NCBI GenBank assembly: GCA_963697365.1
Contig: CAVONT010000002.1
Location: 1 to 64,000, forward strand
DNA length: 64,000 nucleotides
Direction of reading: 5' to 3'
Source: CAIXZV01 sp963697365
GTDB taxonomy: Bacteria > Chloroflexota > Limnocylindria > Limnocylindrales > CSP1-4
Each line of letters opens with the position of its first letter. The first letter of the stretch is position 1. The notes beneath the pieces were generated by a model, which saw only the letters and a program-made list of their open reading frames with translations, did not search any database and was not told where the DNA came from. The position numbers were made by a program, and so were the translations under genes. Positions 8,411-17,083 of the stretch are shown here, piece by piece.

Positions 8411-9495
8411 TCAGGCGATGAGACCGGCTCTGCGGGTCCGGCGTCGGAGGTCGTCGCCTGCGTCTGCGGCTGACTCCGTTCGTGGCGGCGCGACTCGCGC
8501 ACATAGCGGCGGCGCCGCCACATGCGCGGGCCTCGCGCACGAGGTTCGGCACCAGCACCGACAGGATCAGCAGCACGCCGATGACGCCCGTCTGGGTGTT
8601 GCCGGTGATGTTCGGCGAGGCCCATGCCGTTGCGGAGGTTGAGGATGATCAGGATCGACAGCAGCGACCCCGACCATCGTGCCGGAGCCGCCGAAGATGC
8701 TCACGCCGCCGAGCAGGACCATCGTGATGATGTCGAGCTCGAAGCCCTCCGCCGATGTCGCCGCGGACCGCGCCCAGGCGCGCGGCGATCAGCACGCCCG
8801 GCCAGCGCGGCGACGAGGCCGGACGCGATGAAGAGCGTCATCTTCACGCGCGCGACGTGCACGCCCGAGTAGCGCGCCACCTCGGCGTTGTTGCCGATGA
8901 CGTAGACGTAGCCGGCCGAACGCCGAGTAGTGCAGGACGATCACCGCGCGACGACCAGCCAGCACGAAGAAGAGGATCAGCGCGAGCGGTCAGCGGCCCG
9001 ACCAGCGGCTGCTGGCCGAGGTCGTTGAACCAGTCCGGGAAGCCGCCGATCGAGCGGTCCTCGACGCAGGATGCGCGCCAGCGCCGCGGAAGCCGATCAG
9101 GCCGGCCAGCGTGACGACCAGCGACGGCAGCCCGACGTACGGCGACGAAGAAGCCGTTGAACGCGCCGCACGCGACGCCCGCCAGCGAGCGCCGATGACG
9201 ATCGCCAGCTCGCACGGGCACGCCCGCCTCGTAGCAGCGACGGCCAGCGACGCAGGCCGCGAGCCCCATCATCGACGCGACCGAGAGGTCGATCTCGCCG
9301 TTGATGATGACGAACGTCATCACCAGCGACGACGATCGATCTTCTCGATCGACAGCTGGAACAGGTTGACCTGGTTGTCGACGCCGAGGTAGAACGGGCG
9401 ACTGCGACGACGTTGAACGCCGACGATCGCCAGCAGGACGACAGCAGCAGCAGCCCTCCCAGCTCGCAGGCGGCGCATCGCGCTAGCGCACGCAT
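8411..9495 (-). CDS. rhaQ: Rhamnose ABC transporter permease 2, frameshifted
   Basis: One of two RbsC-type membrane permeases. GGAGG lies nine bases before the ATG at 9495. Reconstructed pieces include FYLGVDNQVNLFQLSIEKI, MTFVIINGEIDLSVASMMGL, the cytoplasmic region around FGRYVYVIGNNAEVARYSGV, and GGVSIFGGSGTMVG; together they cover a full-length permease of about ten helices. The frame changes every 60-150 bases, mostly by single insertions. The end is set at a TGA (8411-8413) that closes a basic C-terminal tail. It overlaps the preceding permease gene by 13 bases. Confidence 0.75.
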
Positions 9496-10582
9496 CGTCG
9501 GCCGCCCTCCGCGGCGCGGCTCGCCGGTCGGCGTGCTCCGATCGCTTGCGGCCGGTGCGCGCCCACACCGTCGCGGAGCCGGCTGAGGATGACGGCGTCG
9601 GTCGCGACCGCGAGCGAGGATCAGCAGCCCGAGGATGGCGTCGCGCCAGAACTCGCTGATCTGCGGCCAGCGCAGCAGGCTCTGCTCGAGCAGTGTCGAT
9701 CAGGACCGCGCCGAGCAGCGCGCCGATCATCGTGCCCGAGCCGCCGAAGATGTTCACGCCGCCGACCACGACCGCCGCGACCGACCTGCAGCTCCAGGCC
9801 CTGCGCCGGCGACGACGGTGATGTTGCCGAAGCGGACGAGGAACATGAAGCCGGCCAGCCCGGCGAGCGCGCCGCAGAGCACGAAGGCGATGAACACGAT
9901 CGCGCCGCGCCGGCAGGCCGGCCATGCCGCGCCGCCTCCGGGTTCGAGCCGATGGCGTAGAGCCGGCGGCCGAAGCGGCAGGTAGCCGAGCGACGAGCTG
10001 GAAGACGACGACCACGACCACGCGCGACCACGACCATCAGCCGGATGTCGAAGCCGCCGATGCTGAAGCAGGTTCGCGCTGCGGCAGGTCGACCAGCCAG
10101 TCGGCAGCGCGTCGGTGGTGACCGTCTTGGCGCCCGAGAGCTCGACCAGCAGCGCGCGGTAGATCGCCAGCGTGCCGAGCGTGACGATGATCGACGGCAC
10201 CCGGCCGTAGGCCACGAGCACGCCGTTGATCGCGCCCATGCAGCCGCGCCCATCGCCGATCGCGAGCAGCGACCGCGAGCGAGCGGCGGCGATGTCGTGG
10301 TGCGCGGCGAGCTGCGTGCCGACGACGTAGGCGGTGAAGCCGACGATCGAGCCGACCGACAGGTCGATGTTGCGGGTCAGGACGACCAGCGTCTGGCCGA
10401 CGGCGACGACCGCGATGATCGCGACGCTCGGTCGGTGATCCGGTTGAAGATGCGGCGCGGCTGAAGTAGCCGTCGATCTGCGAGCCGAAGAACACGACCA
10501 CGATGCGACGATCAGCGAGCAGCGAGGCTCAGCTCGCGGATCTGCTCGGGCCGGAAGTGGCGCTCTGAGAGTCGGCCGTCAT
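9483..10582 (-). CDS. rhaP: Rhamnose ABC transporter permease 1, frameshifted
   Basis: An RbsC-family permease pairing with the second permease to form the channel. GGAGG precedes the ATG at 10582, which overlaps the ATPase stop (ATGA). Recognisable segments spread over all frames are VVLTRNIDLSVGSIVGFTAY, MGAINGVLVAYGRVPSIIVT, LGTLAIYRALLVELSG, RLYAIGSNPEAAR, IVFIAFVLCGALAGLAGFMF and GGVNIFGGSGTMIGALLGAV. The EAA-like coupling region is around GSNPEAAR. Frame breaks occur about every 100 bases without any missing block. The stop TAG at 9483-9485 lies inside the start of the next permease gene. Confidence 0.75.
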
Positions 10583-12128
10583 GCGACGCCTCCGCCGTCT
10601 GCGGCCGGCCGCCTGGCCCATCGCCGCCGTCATGACCGTCTCCTGGGTCGCCTCGGCGCGGTCGAAGATCGCCCATCTGCCGGCCCTCGCGCATCACCAG
10701 GATGCGGTCGCTCATCGCCAGCACCTCGGGCAGGTCGGACGAGATGAGGATGATGCGCCATGCCCTGGCGCGGCCAGCTCGTCGATCATCTGATGGACCT
10801 CGGCCTTGGCGCCGACGTCGATGCCGCGCGTCGGCTCGTCGAGGATCAGCAGCTGCGGCTGGGCGTTCAGCCACTTGCTCAGCATCACCTTCTGCTGGTT
10901 GCCGCCCGACAGCTTGCCGACCGGCACGTCGCACCGACGGCGCGCGGATCGCCAGCCGCTCGCGGAACTGCTCGGCGGTGGCTCGCTTCGGCGCCGCGTT
11001 CGGACCAGGCCCAGCGCGGTCAGGTAGCGGCGCAGCGTCGGCAGCGAGATGTTCGCGGCGATCGACATGCGGCAGCGACAGGCCGAGCTGGCGGCGGTCC
11101 TCGGTGACGTAGGCGATGCCCATGCCGCAGCGCCTGCTGCGGGCGAGCGGATCGTGACCGGCTTGCCGTCGAAGCACGATCGTCGCCGCCGTCGGCCGGC
11201 GCGACGCCGAACAGCGCCAGGCCGACGTCGGTGCGCCGCGCGCCGACCAGGCCGGCGAAGCCCGAGCACCTCGCCCCGGTACACGTCGAAGCTGACGTCC
11301 GCGAAGGCGCCCTCGCTTGGCCAGGCCGCGCACCGACGAGCAGCAGCTCGCCGCGCTCGGCGGTGCCGCTTGGCGAAGAAGTCCTCGATCTCGCGGCCGA
11401 CCATGTCGCGGATCGCGCCGCTCGCGGCGTCACCTCGGCGCGCGGCGGCGTCGAGATGCAGCTGGCCGTCGCGGAACACCGTGACCCGGTCGGCGATCTC
11501 GAAGACCTCCTCCATCCGGTGGCTGATGAAGAGGATCGCGACGCCCTGGCTCGCGCAGCGTCGCGACCAGCTTGAACAGCTGCGCGACCTCGTGCGCCGA
11601 GAGCGACGCGGTCGGCTCGTCCATGATCAGGACGCGCACCTTGAGCGAGATCGCCTTGGCGATCTCGACCGTCTGCTGCGCGGCCAGCGTCAGGCCGCGC
11701 GCCGGCTGCCGCACGTCGAGCTGGACGCCGAGCTGGCCGAGGATCGCCTCGGCCTCGCGGTACATCCGCCGCCAGTCGACGACCGCGGCCGCGGTCCGCG
11801 GTGGCTGATGAAGATGTTCTCGGCCACGTTCAGATCGGGGAAGACCATCGGCTCCTGGTAGATCGCGGCGATGCCGAGGCGCTGCGCCTCGCTGCGGCGC
11901 TGCGGATCGCGCATCGGCTCGCCGTCGAGCAGGATCTCGCCCGTCGTCCGGCTGGTGGACGCCGGTCATGATCTTGATCAGCGTCGACTTGCCGGCGCCG
12001 TTCTCGCCGAGCAGCGCGTGGATCTCGCCGGGGTAGAGCGTCAGCGAGACGTCGTCGAGCGCCTGGGTGGCGTCGAAGCGCTTGGAGACGTGCGCGAGAC
12101 TCAGGACCGGGGCGACGCCGTCAGCCAT
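10579..12128 (-). CDS. rhaT: Rhamnose ABC transporter double ATPase, frameshifted
   Basis: RbsA/RhaT-type ATPase with two fused ATP-binding cassettes that energises the importer. The first half shows LGENGAGKSTLIKIMTGVHQP (Walker A), AIYQEPMVFPDLNVAENIFI, LTLAAQQTVEIAKAIS and LIMDEPTASLSAHE (Walker B). The second half shows GIAYVTEDRRQLGLS, VGKLSGGNQQKVMLSKWL (signature), LILDEPTRGIDVGAKAE and LISSDLPEVLAMSDRI. At least ten frame changes break it, yet every motif is present in order. It starts at ATG 12128, eight bases before the end of the UroD-like gene, so these two genes are translationally coupled. Confidence 0.85.
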
Positions 12129-13244
12129 CGGCCGCCTGCGCCGCATACTCGCCGTGGCGCTTGACCGCCGCGATGTAGGCCTCGACGTTCTCGAGCGGGG
12201 TGTCCGACTGGAGGATGTGGGCGGGCGAGCAGAGGTAGCCGCCGCCGGGACCGAGGGCCCGGATCATTGGCCGCGACGCTCAGCGTCGATCTCGTCGGTC
12301 GTGCCGAGCGGCAGAAGCTGCTGCTGGTCGATGGCGCCCCAGAACGAGAGCCGGTCGCCGAAGGTCGCCTTGAGCGACGTCCGGCTCGTGGCCGGGCACG
12401 TTGGGCTGGACCGGGTTGAACACGTCGAGCCCGATCTCGATCAGGTCGTCGAGGATCGGCGAGATGGCGCCGTCGCAGTGGTACATCGATCAGGACGTCG
12501 GGGTTGGCCGCCTTGAAGGCCGCGAAGACCTCGGCGTAGCGGGGCTTGAAGATGCCGCGCCACATGGCGCGGCGAGATCATCATGCCGTTCTGGGCGCCG
12601 AAGTCGTCGCCGGCCCAGATCCCGTCCACGCCCAGCTCCACGAGCCGCTTGCCGATGCCGATGCTGAAGTCCTTGCAGCGGTCGATCAGCGACCTCGATG
12701 TAGTCCTCGCCCATGGCCATGTCGTTCCATGAACTTCTCGAGGCCGACCATGTGCCAGGCCATCTCGAACATCGTCAGCTCGACGTCGCCGATGATGAAG
12801 TACTCGCCCTTGTAGCGGTCGATGGTGGCCTTGGCGTACGTCGAAGCGTCCCTCGGCGAACGGGTCCGGGAACGGCAAGGCCACGACCTCCTCCACCGTG
12901 GTGACGTTCGCGAGCGGGCCGCTCACGACGTCCATCCACTGCGAGGCCCGGCTCATCCGCATCCCGAACTCGTTGACGAGCAGCCACCGCGGCTCCGTGG
13001 CCGGCTCGTAGCCGGCCGGCAGACCGCCGCCGACCACCACGCAGTCGCTGCCCATCGCGATGCGCAGCTCGTTGCCCGAGGTGCGGTACTTGAGGTCTTC
13101 GTAGTACGACGGCGAGTAGTTGACCGGGATCCCGTGCTGCGCACCGAACGCCTCGAGCAGCGGCCGGCACAGGTCGAACTGCAGCGGCACGCGATCGGGT
13201 CCATCGCGCCGGAGGGCCCGCATCACTCGCTCTCGGGAGTTCAT
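12121..13244 (-). CDS. UroD-family (methyltransferase-like) protein in the rhamnose operon, frameshifted
   Basis: Belongs to the uroporphyrinogen decarboxylase/corrinoid methyltransferase fold family. It begins MNSRERVMRALRRDGPDRVP after AGGAG, then shows YYEDLKYRTSGNELRIAMG, ELGVDGIWAGDDFGAQNGMM, MYHCDGAISPILDDLIEIGL and DVFNPVQPNVPGHEP. These match the Zn-binding, non-haem members of the family (MtaA/MtbA-like His-x-Cys: HCDG) better than true haem-pathway UroD. Six or more single-base frame breaks were seen, for example extra G in ATCGATG near 12486 and in ATGGAAC near 12727. Its place between rhamnose isomerase and the ABC ATPase implies a role in using the sugar or a modified form of it; the reaction is unknown. 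Confidence 0.75.
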
Positions 13245-13311
13245 CGCTCGTCTCCTAGGGGGCGCCGTCGCTGGCGCTCGGGAATGACGGGGTTCGTGGG
13301 TGTGTGCCGGG

Positions 13312-14529
13312 TCACCAGCTGGCCGCCGTGCCGCCGACGCGGGCGGCGTACTTCGCCTGCTCCTCGCCCGAGGCGAGGTACGCGCGGTACGGGTCCGCCG
13401 CGAGGCCGCGGGCGACGCGCAGCTCGGCGAGGAGGGGGCGGACGTCGGTGTTGAACGCGTCCCACAGGCAGGAGTTCGCCTCGAGCACGTCGCCCGCGGC
13501 CTGTGCCGCAACCAGCCGCTCGCGGTCCACGAGGAGGGCCTTCGCGATCGTCTCCTGGAGGTTCATGACCGAGCGGATCATGGCCGGGACCTTGGGCTCG
13601 ATGTTGTGGCACTGGTCGAGCATGTAGACGGTGGCGTTGGCCGTCGCCTGTGCGACCGGGTCGGCGTCGTCGCGCATCGCGCTGACGAGCTCGTGCGTGA
13701 TCCGGAACAGCTGGTACGGATCGATCGAGCCGACCATGAGGTCGTCGTCGCCGTACTTCTTGTCGTTGAGGTCGAAGGCGAACAGCTTCCCCTCCGCCAG
13801 GAGCAGGGCGACGATCTGCTCGATGTTCACGCCCATCGCGTGGTGGCCCGTGTCCACGCACACGCCGGCGCGGTCGCCCAGCTGGCGGGTCACGTTGAGG
13901 CTCTGGCCCCAGTCCTGGACGTCCGTGGAGTACAGCGCCGGCTCGTAGAACTTGTACTCGAGGTACAGGCGGGTGTCCGACGGCAGCGTCGCGTAGACCT
14001 CACGCAGGCCCGCAAGAAGGCGCCGGTGCCGGCCGCGCAGATCGTCCTGGCCCGGGTAGTTGGTGCCGTCGCCCAGCCAGACCTTGACCGCCTGCGCGTC
14101 GAGCACCGAGGCGATCTCGTTGCACTCGACGATCGCGCCAACCGCCTTGCCCCGCACTGTGGCGTCGGGATGGCACACGGAGCCCAGCTTGTAGTCGAGG
14201 TCCTGGAACGTGTTGCTGTTGATGCCGCCGAACTTGAGCCCGACGGTGTCCGCGTGCGCCTTGAGTTCGGCCCAGTCGTCCACCTTGTCCCACGGGATGT
14301 GCAGGCTCACCGTCCGTGCGATCCCGGTGTAGCGGTTGACGGTCGCCGCGTCGTCGAGCTTCTCGAAGACGGAGCGCGGCACGCCCTGCTGGGGGAACAC
14401 GCGGAAGCGGGTGCCGGTGTTGACGAAGCCCCACGACGGGATCTCGATGTTGAGCCCGTCCACGGCCCACGCGATCCGGTCCAGGGCGGGGGCCGACGCA
14501 GGGAGGTCGACGGCGGCGGTGGCGGCCAT
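13312..14529 (-). CDS. rhaI: L-rhamnose isomerase (RhaI type)
   Basis: Converts L-rhamnose to L-rhamnulose in the cytoplasm, a metal-dependent TIM-barrel enzyme. The 405-residue protein carries EIPSWGFVNTGTRFRVFPQQ, NSNTFQDLDYKLGS, VKVWLGDGTNYPGQDDL, RLYLEYKFYEPALYST, VCVDTGHHAMGVNIEQ and FDLNDKKYGDDDLMVGS. These are the metal- and substrate-binding segments of the Pseudomonas stutzeri-type enzyme, not of E. coli RhaA. GAGGAG lies six bases before ATG 14529. It is the first gene of the operon and its reading frame is intact, unlike the next five genes. Transcription starts near 14593 from a promoter overlapped by the LacI operator. Confidence 0.93.
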   Translation of the reverse strand: MAATAAVDLPASAPALDRIAWAVDGLNIEIPSWGFVNTGTRFRVFPQQGVPRSVFEKLDDAATVNRYTGIARTVSLHIPWDKVDDWAELKAHADTVGLKFGGINSNTFQDLDYKLGSVCHPDATVRGKAVGAIVECNEIASVLDAQAVKVWLGDGTNYPGQDDLRGRHRRLLAGLREVYATLPSDTRLYLEYKFYEPALYSTDVQDWGQSLNVTRQLGDRAGVCVDTGHHAMGVNIEQIVALLLAEGKLFAFDLNDKKYGDDDLMVGSIDPYQLFRITHELVSAMRDDADPVAQATANATVYMLDQCHNIEPKVPAMIRSVMNLQETIAKALLVDRERLVAAQAAGDVLEANSCLWDAFNTDVRPLLAELRVARGLAADPYRAYLASGEEQAKYAARVGGTAASW

Positions 14530-14576
14530 GGGAGGCTCCTCAGGATCCAGCGGTGGCGCTCTGGCGGCGCTCCGAT

Positions 14577-14598
14577 CGCGTTGAAGCGCTTCAACGCG
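14577..14598. promoter_or_regulatory. LacI-family operator on the rhamnose operon promoter
   Basis: A perfect 22-base palindrome with core TTGAAGCGCTTCAA (14581-14594) flanked by CGCG on both sides. The central CG and TTGAA/TTCAA arms are typical of LacI/GalR repressor sites. It lies immediately downstream of the -10 of the rhaI promoter, covering the expected transcription start, so binding should block initiation. Confidence 0.88.
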
Positions 14599-14599
14599 A

Positions 14600-14628
14600 A
14601 GATTGCACATCGGTGGCAGACGAGTCAA
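14600..14628 (-). promoter_or_regulatory. Rhamnose operon promoter
   Basis: On the minus strand TTGACT (14628-14623) is followed after exactly 17 bases by CAATCT (14605-14600), a good sigma-70-like pair. The predicted start falls about 14593, inside the LacI palindrome and 65 bases upstream of the rhaI ATG. Confidence 0.75.
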
Positions 14629-14659
14629 GAGGCAACTTGCAATTGGGTTGCCGATGTGC
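14605..14659. repeat. Nested inverted repeats between rhaI and lacI
   Basis: GCACATCGG (14605-14613) is the inverse of CCGATGTGC (14651-14659), and inside it GGCAAC (14631-14636) pairs with GTTGCC (14647-14652). These symmetric elements lie between the two divergent promoters and could bind a second regulator, such as the AraC protein encoded at 15857-16806. Confidence 0.55.
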
Positions 14660-14669
14660 GATACGTTGA

Positions 14670-14683
14670 GTGAACCGCTTCAA
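14670..14683. promoter_or_regulatory. Second LacI-type half-conserved operator, lacI side
   Basis: GTGAACCGCTTCAA matches the main operator core at 11 of 14 positions, with the right half (CGCTTCAA) identical. It lies 63 bases upstream of the lacI start, suggesting autoregulation and possible looping with the main operator about 90 bases away. Confidence 0.65.
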
Positions 14684-14745
14684 TAGGGCGGTCGCTGAAG
14701 CGTCGGCGGAACGGCCGACGCACGGGCGGCACGAGGCGTGGTGGC

Positions 14746-15786
14746 ATGAACGAGGCGCGAGCGACGAGGGGTCCCCTGCTCCGTGACGTCGCGCGCGCCG
14801 CAGGCGTTGCGACAGGCACGGTGTCCAACGTGCTCCACAACCCGGAAAAGGTCGCTCCGGAGACCCGTGCACGGGTCGAACAGGCCATCGTGGACCTGGG
14901 CTACGTCCCCAACGCCGCGGCCCAGCAGCTGAGCCGGGGCCGCAGCGGATCGGTCGGCCTGCTGGTGCTCGACATCCGCAACCCGTTCTTCAGCGAGCTG
15001 GCCACCGGGGTCGAGGACATGGCGGCCGACCTCGGGATCACGGTGCTCCTCGCGTCCAGCGCCGAGCTCGCCGACCGTGAGCGGCTGCACCTGGAGCGCT
15101 TCGAGCAGAGTCGGATGGACGGGATCCTCATCACGCCGGTGGGAGCCACGACCAAGCAGCTGAAGGGCATCCGCGACCGGGGCACCCCGATCGTGCTCCT
15201 GGACCGCCTGGCCGCCAGCACCGGCTTCAGCTCGGTCGCGGTGGACGATGTCGAGGGTGGACGGCTGGCGGGCCAGCACCTCCTCGACGCCGGGTGCCGG
15301 CGGATCGCCTTCGTCGGCGGACCGCTGGCGCTCGAACAGGTGCGCAACCGCCTCGCCGGCATCGAGAAGGTCGCCCGTCGACGCAGTGCCCAGGTGACGC
15401 ACCTTGCCACCAGCCGCATGACGGCTGAGGAGGGCCGCCGCGTCGGCCTCGAGATCGTCGCGATGGCGCCCGCGGAGCGCCCGGACGGCGTGTTCGCCGC
15501 CAACGACGTGCTCGGCCTCGCCGTCCTCCAGGCGCTGCTCCTGGGCGGGATCCGCGTGCCCGAGGAGGTCGCGGTGATCGGCTACGACGACATCTCGTTC
15601 GCGTCGCTCGCGAGCGTGCCGCTCTCGTCCGTGCGGCAGCCCACGTACCAGATGGCGCGGCGGGCGATGGAGATGCTGGCGGCGATGATCGCGGAGGGGG
15701 GCCCTGCGGACGTGGCCGAGCACGTCGTGTTCATCCCGGAGCTGGTGGCCCGGGCCTCCACGCTGCGCGTGGCCGGTCGCCCGTAG
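14746..15786 (+). CDS. LacI-family repressor of rhamnose genes
   Basis: A 346-residue transcription factor. Residues ~10-60 form the DNA-binding domain (LLRDVARAAGVATGTVSNVLHNPEKVAPETRAR is its span; hinge helix near NAAAQQLSRGRS). A periplasmic-binding-protein-like sensor follows, with VGLLVLDIRNPFFSELATG, DGILITPVGA, RIAFVGGP and AVIGYDDISFASLASVPLSS. It is divergent from the rhamnose operon with operators in the shared promoter, so it most likely represses the operon until rhamnose or a derivative binds. The reading frame is complete, and a tandem repeat follows the stop. Confidence 0.92.
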   Translation: MNEARATRGPLLRDVARAAGVATGTVSNVLHNPEKVAPETRARVEQAIVDLGYVPNAAAQQLSRGRSGSVGLLVLDIRNPFFSELATGVEDMAADLGITVLLASSAELADRERLHLERFEQSRMDGILITPVGATTKQLKGIRDRGTPIVLLDRLAASTGFSSVAVDDVEGGRLAGQHLLDAGCRRIAFVGGPLALEQVRNRLAGIEKVARRRSAQVTHLATSRMTAEEGRRVGLEIVAMAPAERPDGVFAANDVLGLAVLQALLLGGIRVPEEVAVIGYDDISFASLASVPLSSVRQPTYQMARRAMEMLAAMIAEGGPADVAEHVVFIPELVARASTLRVAGRP

Positions 15787-15795
15787 CCGGCCAAC

Positions 15796-15837
15796 CTCGC
15801 GGCGCCACACTCGCGGCGCCACACTCGCGGCGCCACG
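15796..15837. repeat. Three-copy 14-bp tandem repeat after lacI
   Basis: CTCGCGGCGCCACA is repeated three times without gaps, the last copy ending in G, in the 70-base gap between the convergent lacI and AraC genes. Each unit contains the palindrome GGCGCC. It may serve as a terminator-like structured spacer. Confidence 0.8.
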
Positions 15838-15856
15838 CGGAGCCCACAGCCGAGCA

Positions 15857-16806
15857 CTACGGCCGCAGCTGACCCGTCGCGTACCTGCTCGGGGGAACAC
15901 CGTAGGAGGCGCGGAAGACCCGCGAGAAGTAGAGCGGATCGGCGAATCCGACCATGCGCGCCACCTCGCCGGCACGCAGGCTGGTCGTCCTGAGCAACGT
16001 CGCGGCTCGCTCCATGCGCTGGCTCCGCACCCAGGCGAGCACCGGGAGCCCCGTGTGCCGGGCGAAGAGGCGCTCGGCCGTCACGGCGCTGCAGTTCCCG
16101 GCCGCAGCGATCTGCGTGACCGAGAGGTGCGCGTCGATGTTGGCGATCACAAAGTCCGTCATCAGGTCGAGCGCGACCGGCGGCCGCCTCGACCGGCACC
16201 TCGTCCGCGCTCCACGAGGGCGTTCTCGGCAGCGATCAGCGTGCCGAGCGCCCGGCTGGTTGCCTCATCGACGGGCCCGGCGAGGAACCGGTCGATGGCA
16301 TACGTGCCGAGCGCGATGATGCTGCGCGCCCCGCTCGACCGGCTCGTCAGGAGGCGGGGCCCCTCGTGCGGGTCGGTCGCCCGCCGGTAGTCGGCCTCGA
16401 GCAGCGGGTCTCCGGGGATGAACGGGGGCCGCGGGTCCACCGGGATCCCGAAGGCGTGCCACGGCACGAGGTGGATGGTGCCCACGGCGAAGGGTGACCG
16501 CGGATCGGGGAAGTACTCGACGGTGTGCCGCCATGGCAGTCGCAGGATCGCATTGGCGCCCATCGGGAAGTCCCGGCCACAGGTGCGGATCAGGCCTGAT
16601 CCCTGCACCACCCAGACGAAGCACGTGGTGACCACGAGCTCGTGGCGGATGCGCTCGCTGGACCGGAAGCGATACCAGTTGGCGCCCACCAGGGCCGGGC
16701 CGCCCCCGGCAAGGTCGGGATCGTTTCGTCCATTCACCCGCGGTCTTGCCCGGCGACGTCGCACGTCCGGGATCCCGTCGGCGTTTCGCATGATCGGATC
16801 GTCCAT
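15857..16806 (-). CDS. AraC-family regulator, two frameshifts
   Basis: An N-terminal AraC ligand-binding cupin segment (GANWYRFRSSERIRHELVV, FVWVVQGSGLIRTCGRDFPM, AILRLPWRHTVEYFPDP) and a C-terminal pair of helix-turn-helix motifs (HLSVTQIAAAGNCSAVTAER and AGEVARMVGFADPLYFSRVF) together make a standard AraC activator. The halves are in different frames. Two extra bases, near 16210 and near 16190, restore a continuous protein through ENALVERG, EVPVEAA and ALDLMTDFV. It faces the ferredoxin-P450 operon divergently and ends against lacI, so it is a good candidate to sense the sugar and control either neighbour. Confidence 0.8.
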
Positions 16807-16888
16807 GTTTTGGATGATACGGCCATGGTCGCCAGCGCAGCCCGGACCCTAGGCTGTGCGCTCACCAGCCATGACGTTCGGAGGCGAC

Positions 16889-17083
16889 ATGCAGATCGCG
16901 GTGGATCGGGACACCTGCACGGCCGCAGGGCAGTGCGCGAGCGTGGCGGCAGCCCTCTTCGACCAGGACGACGACGGCGTCGTGGTGCTCCTCAACGCCG
17001 AGCCCGGCGAGGCCGAGGAGCCGCTCGCCCGCCGCGCGGCCAGCCTCTGCCCGGCCCGCGCCATCAAGCTCATCGAGGACTAG
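16889..17083 (+). CDS. Small ferredoxin of the P450-partner type
   Basis: A 64-residue ferredoxin. The motif CTAAGQCASVAAALF near the N-terminus and CPARAI near the C-terminus give the Cys spacing of the 3Fe-4S/4Fe-4S ferredoxins that feed bacterial cytochromes P450. Only three Cys are spaced for the cluster, which suggests 3Fe-4S. GGAGG lies five bases before ATG 16889; an upstream in-frame ATG is less well placed. The reductase GTG follows directly after its stop, so electron-transfer partner and reductase are co-translated. Confidence 0.88.
   Translation: MQIAVDRDTCTAAGQCASVAAALFDQDDDGVVVLLNAEPGEAEEPLARRAASLCPARAIKLIED

Noticed and set aside
12121..13244. HemE of haem biosynthesis
   Set aside because: No other haem gene is nearby, it sits in a rhamnose operon, and the visible motifs fit methyltransferase-type members better.
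7300..13245. A genuinely decayed rhamnose transporter (pseudogene block)
   Set aside because: Motifs are intact, lesions are nearly all single extra bases, the promoter, operator and flanking enzymes are intact; error is more likely, though not proven.
14746..15786. LacI gene and operators as a CRISPR-like or mobile-element boundary because of nearby repeats
   Set aside because: The repeats are a three-copy 14-bp tandem without spacers, and no Cas, transposase or integrase gene is present.
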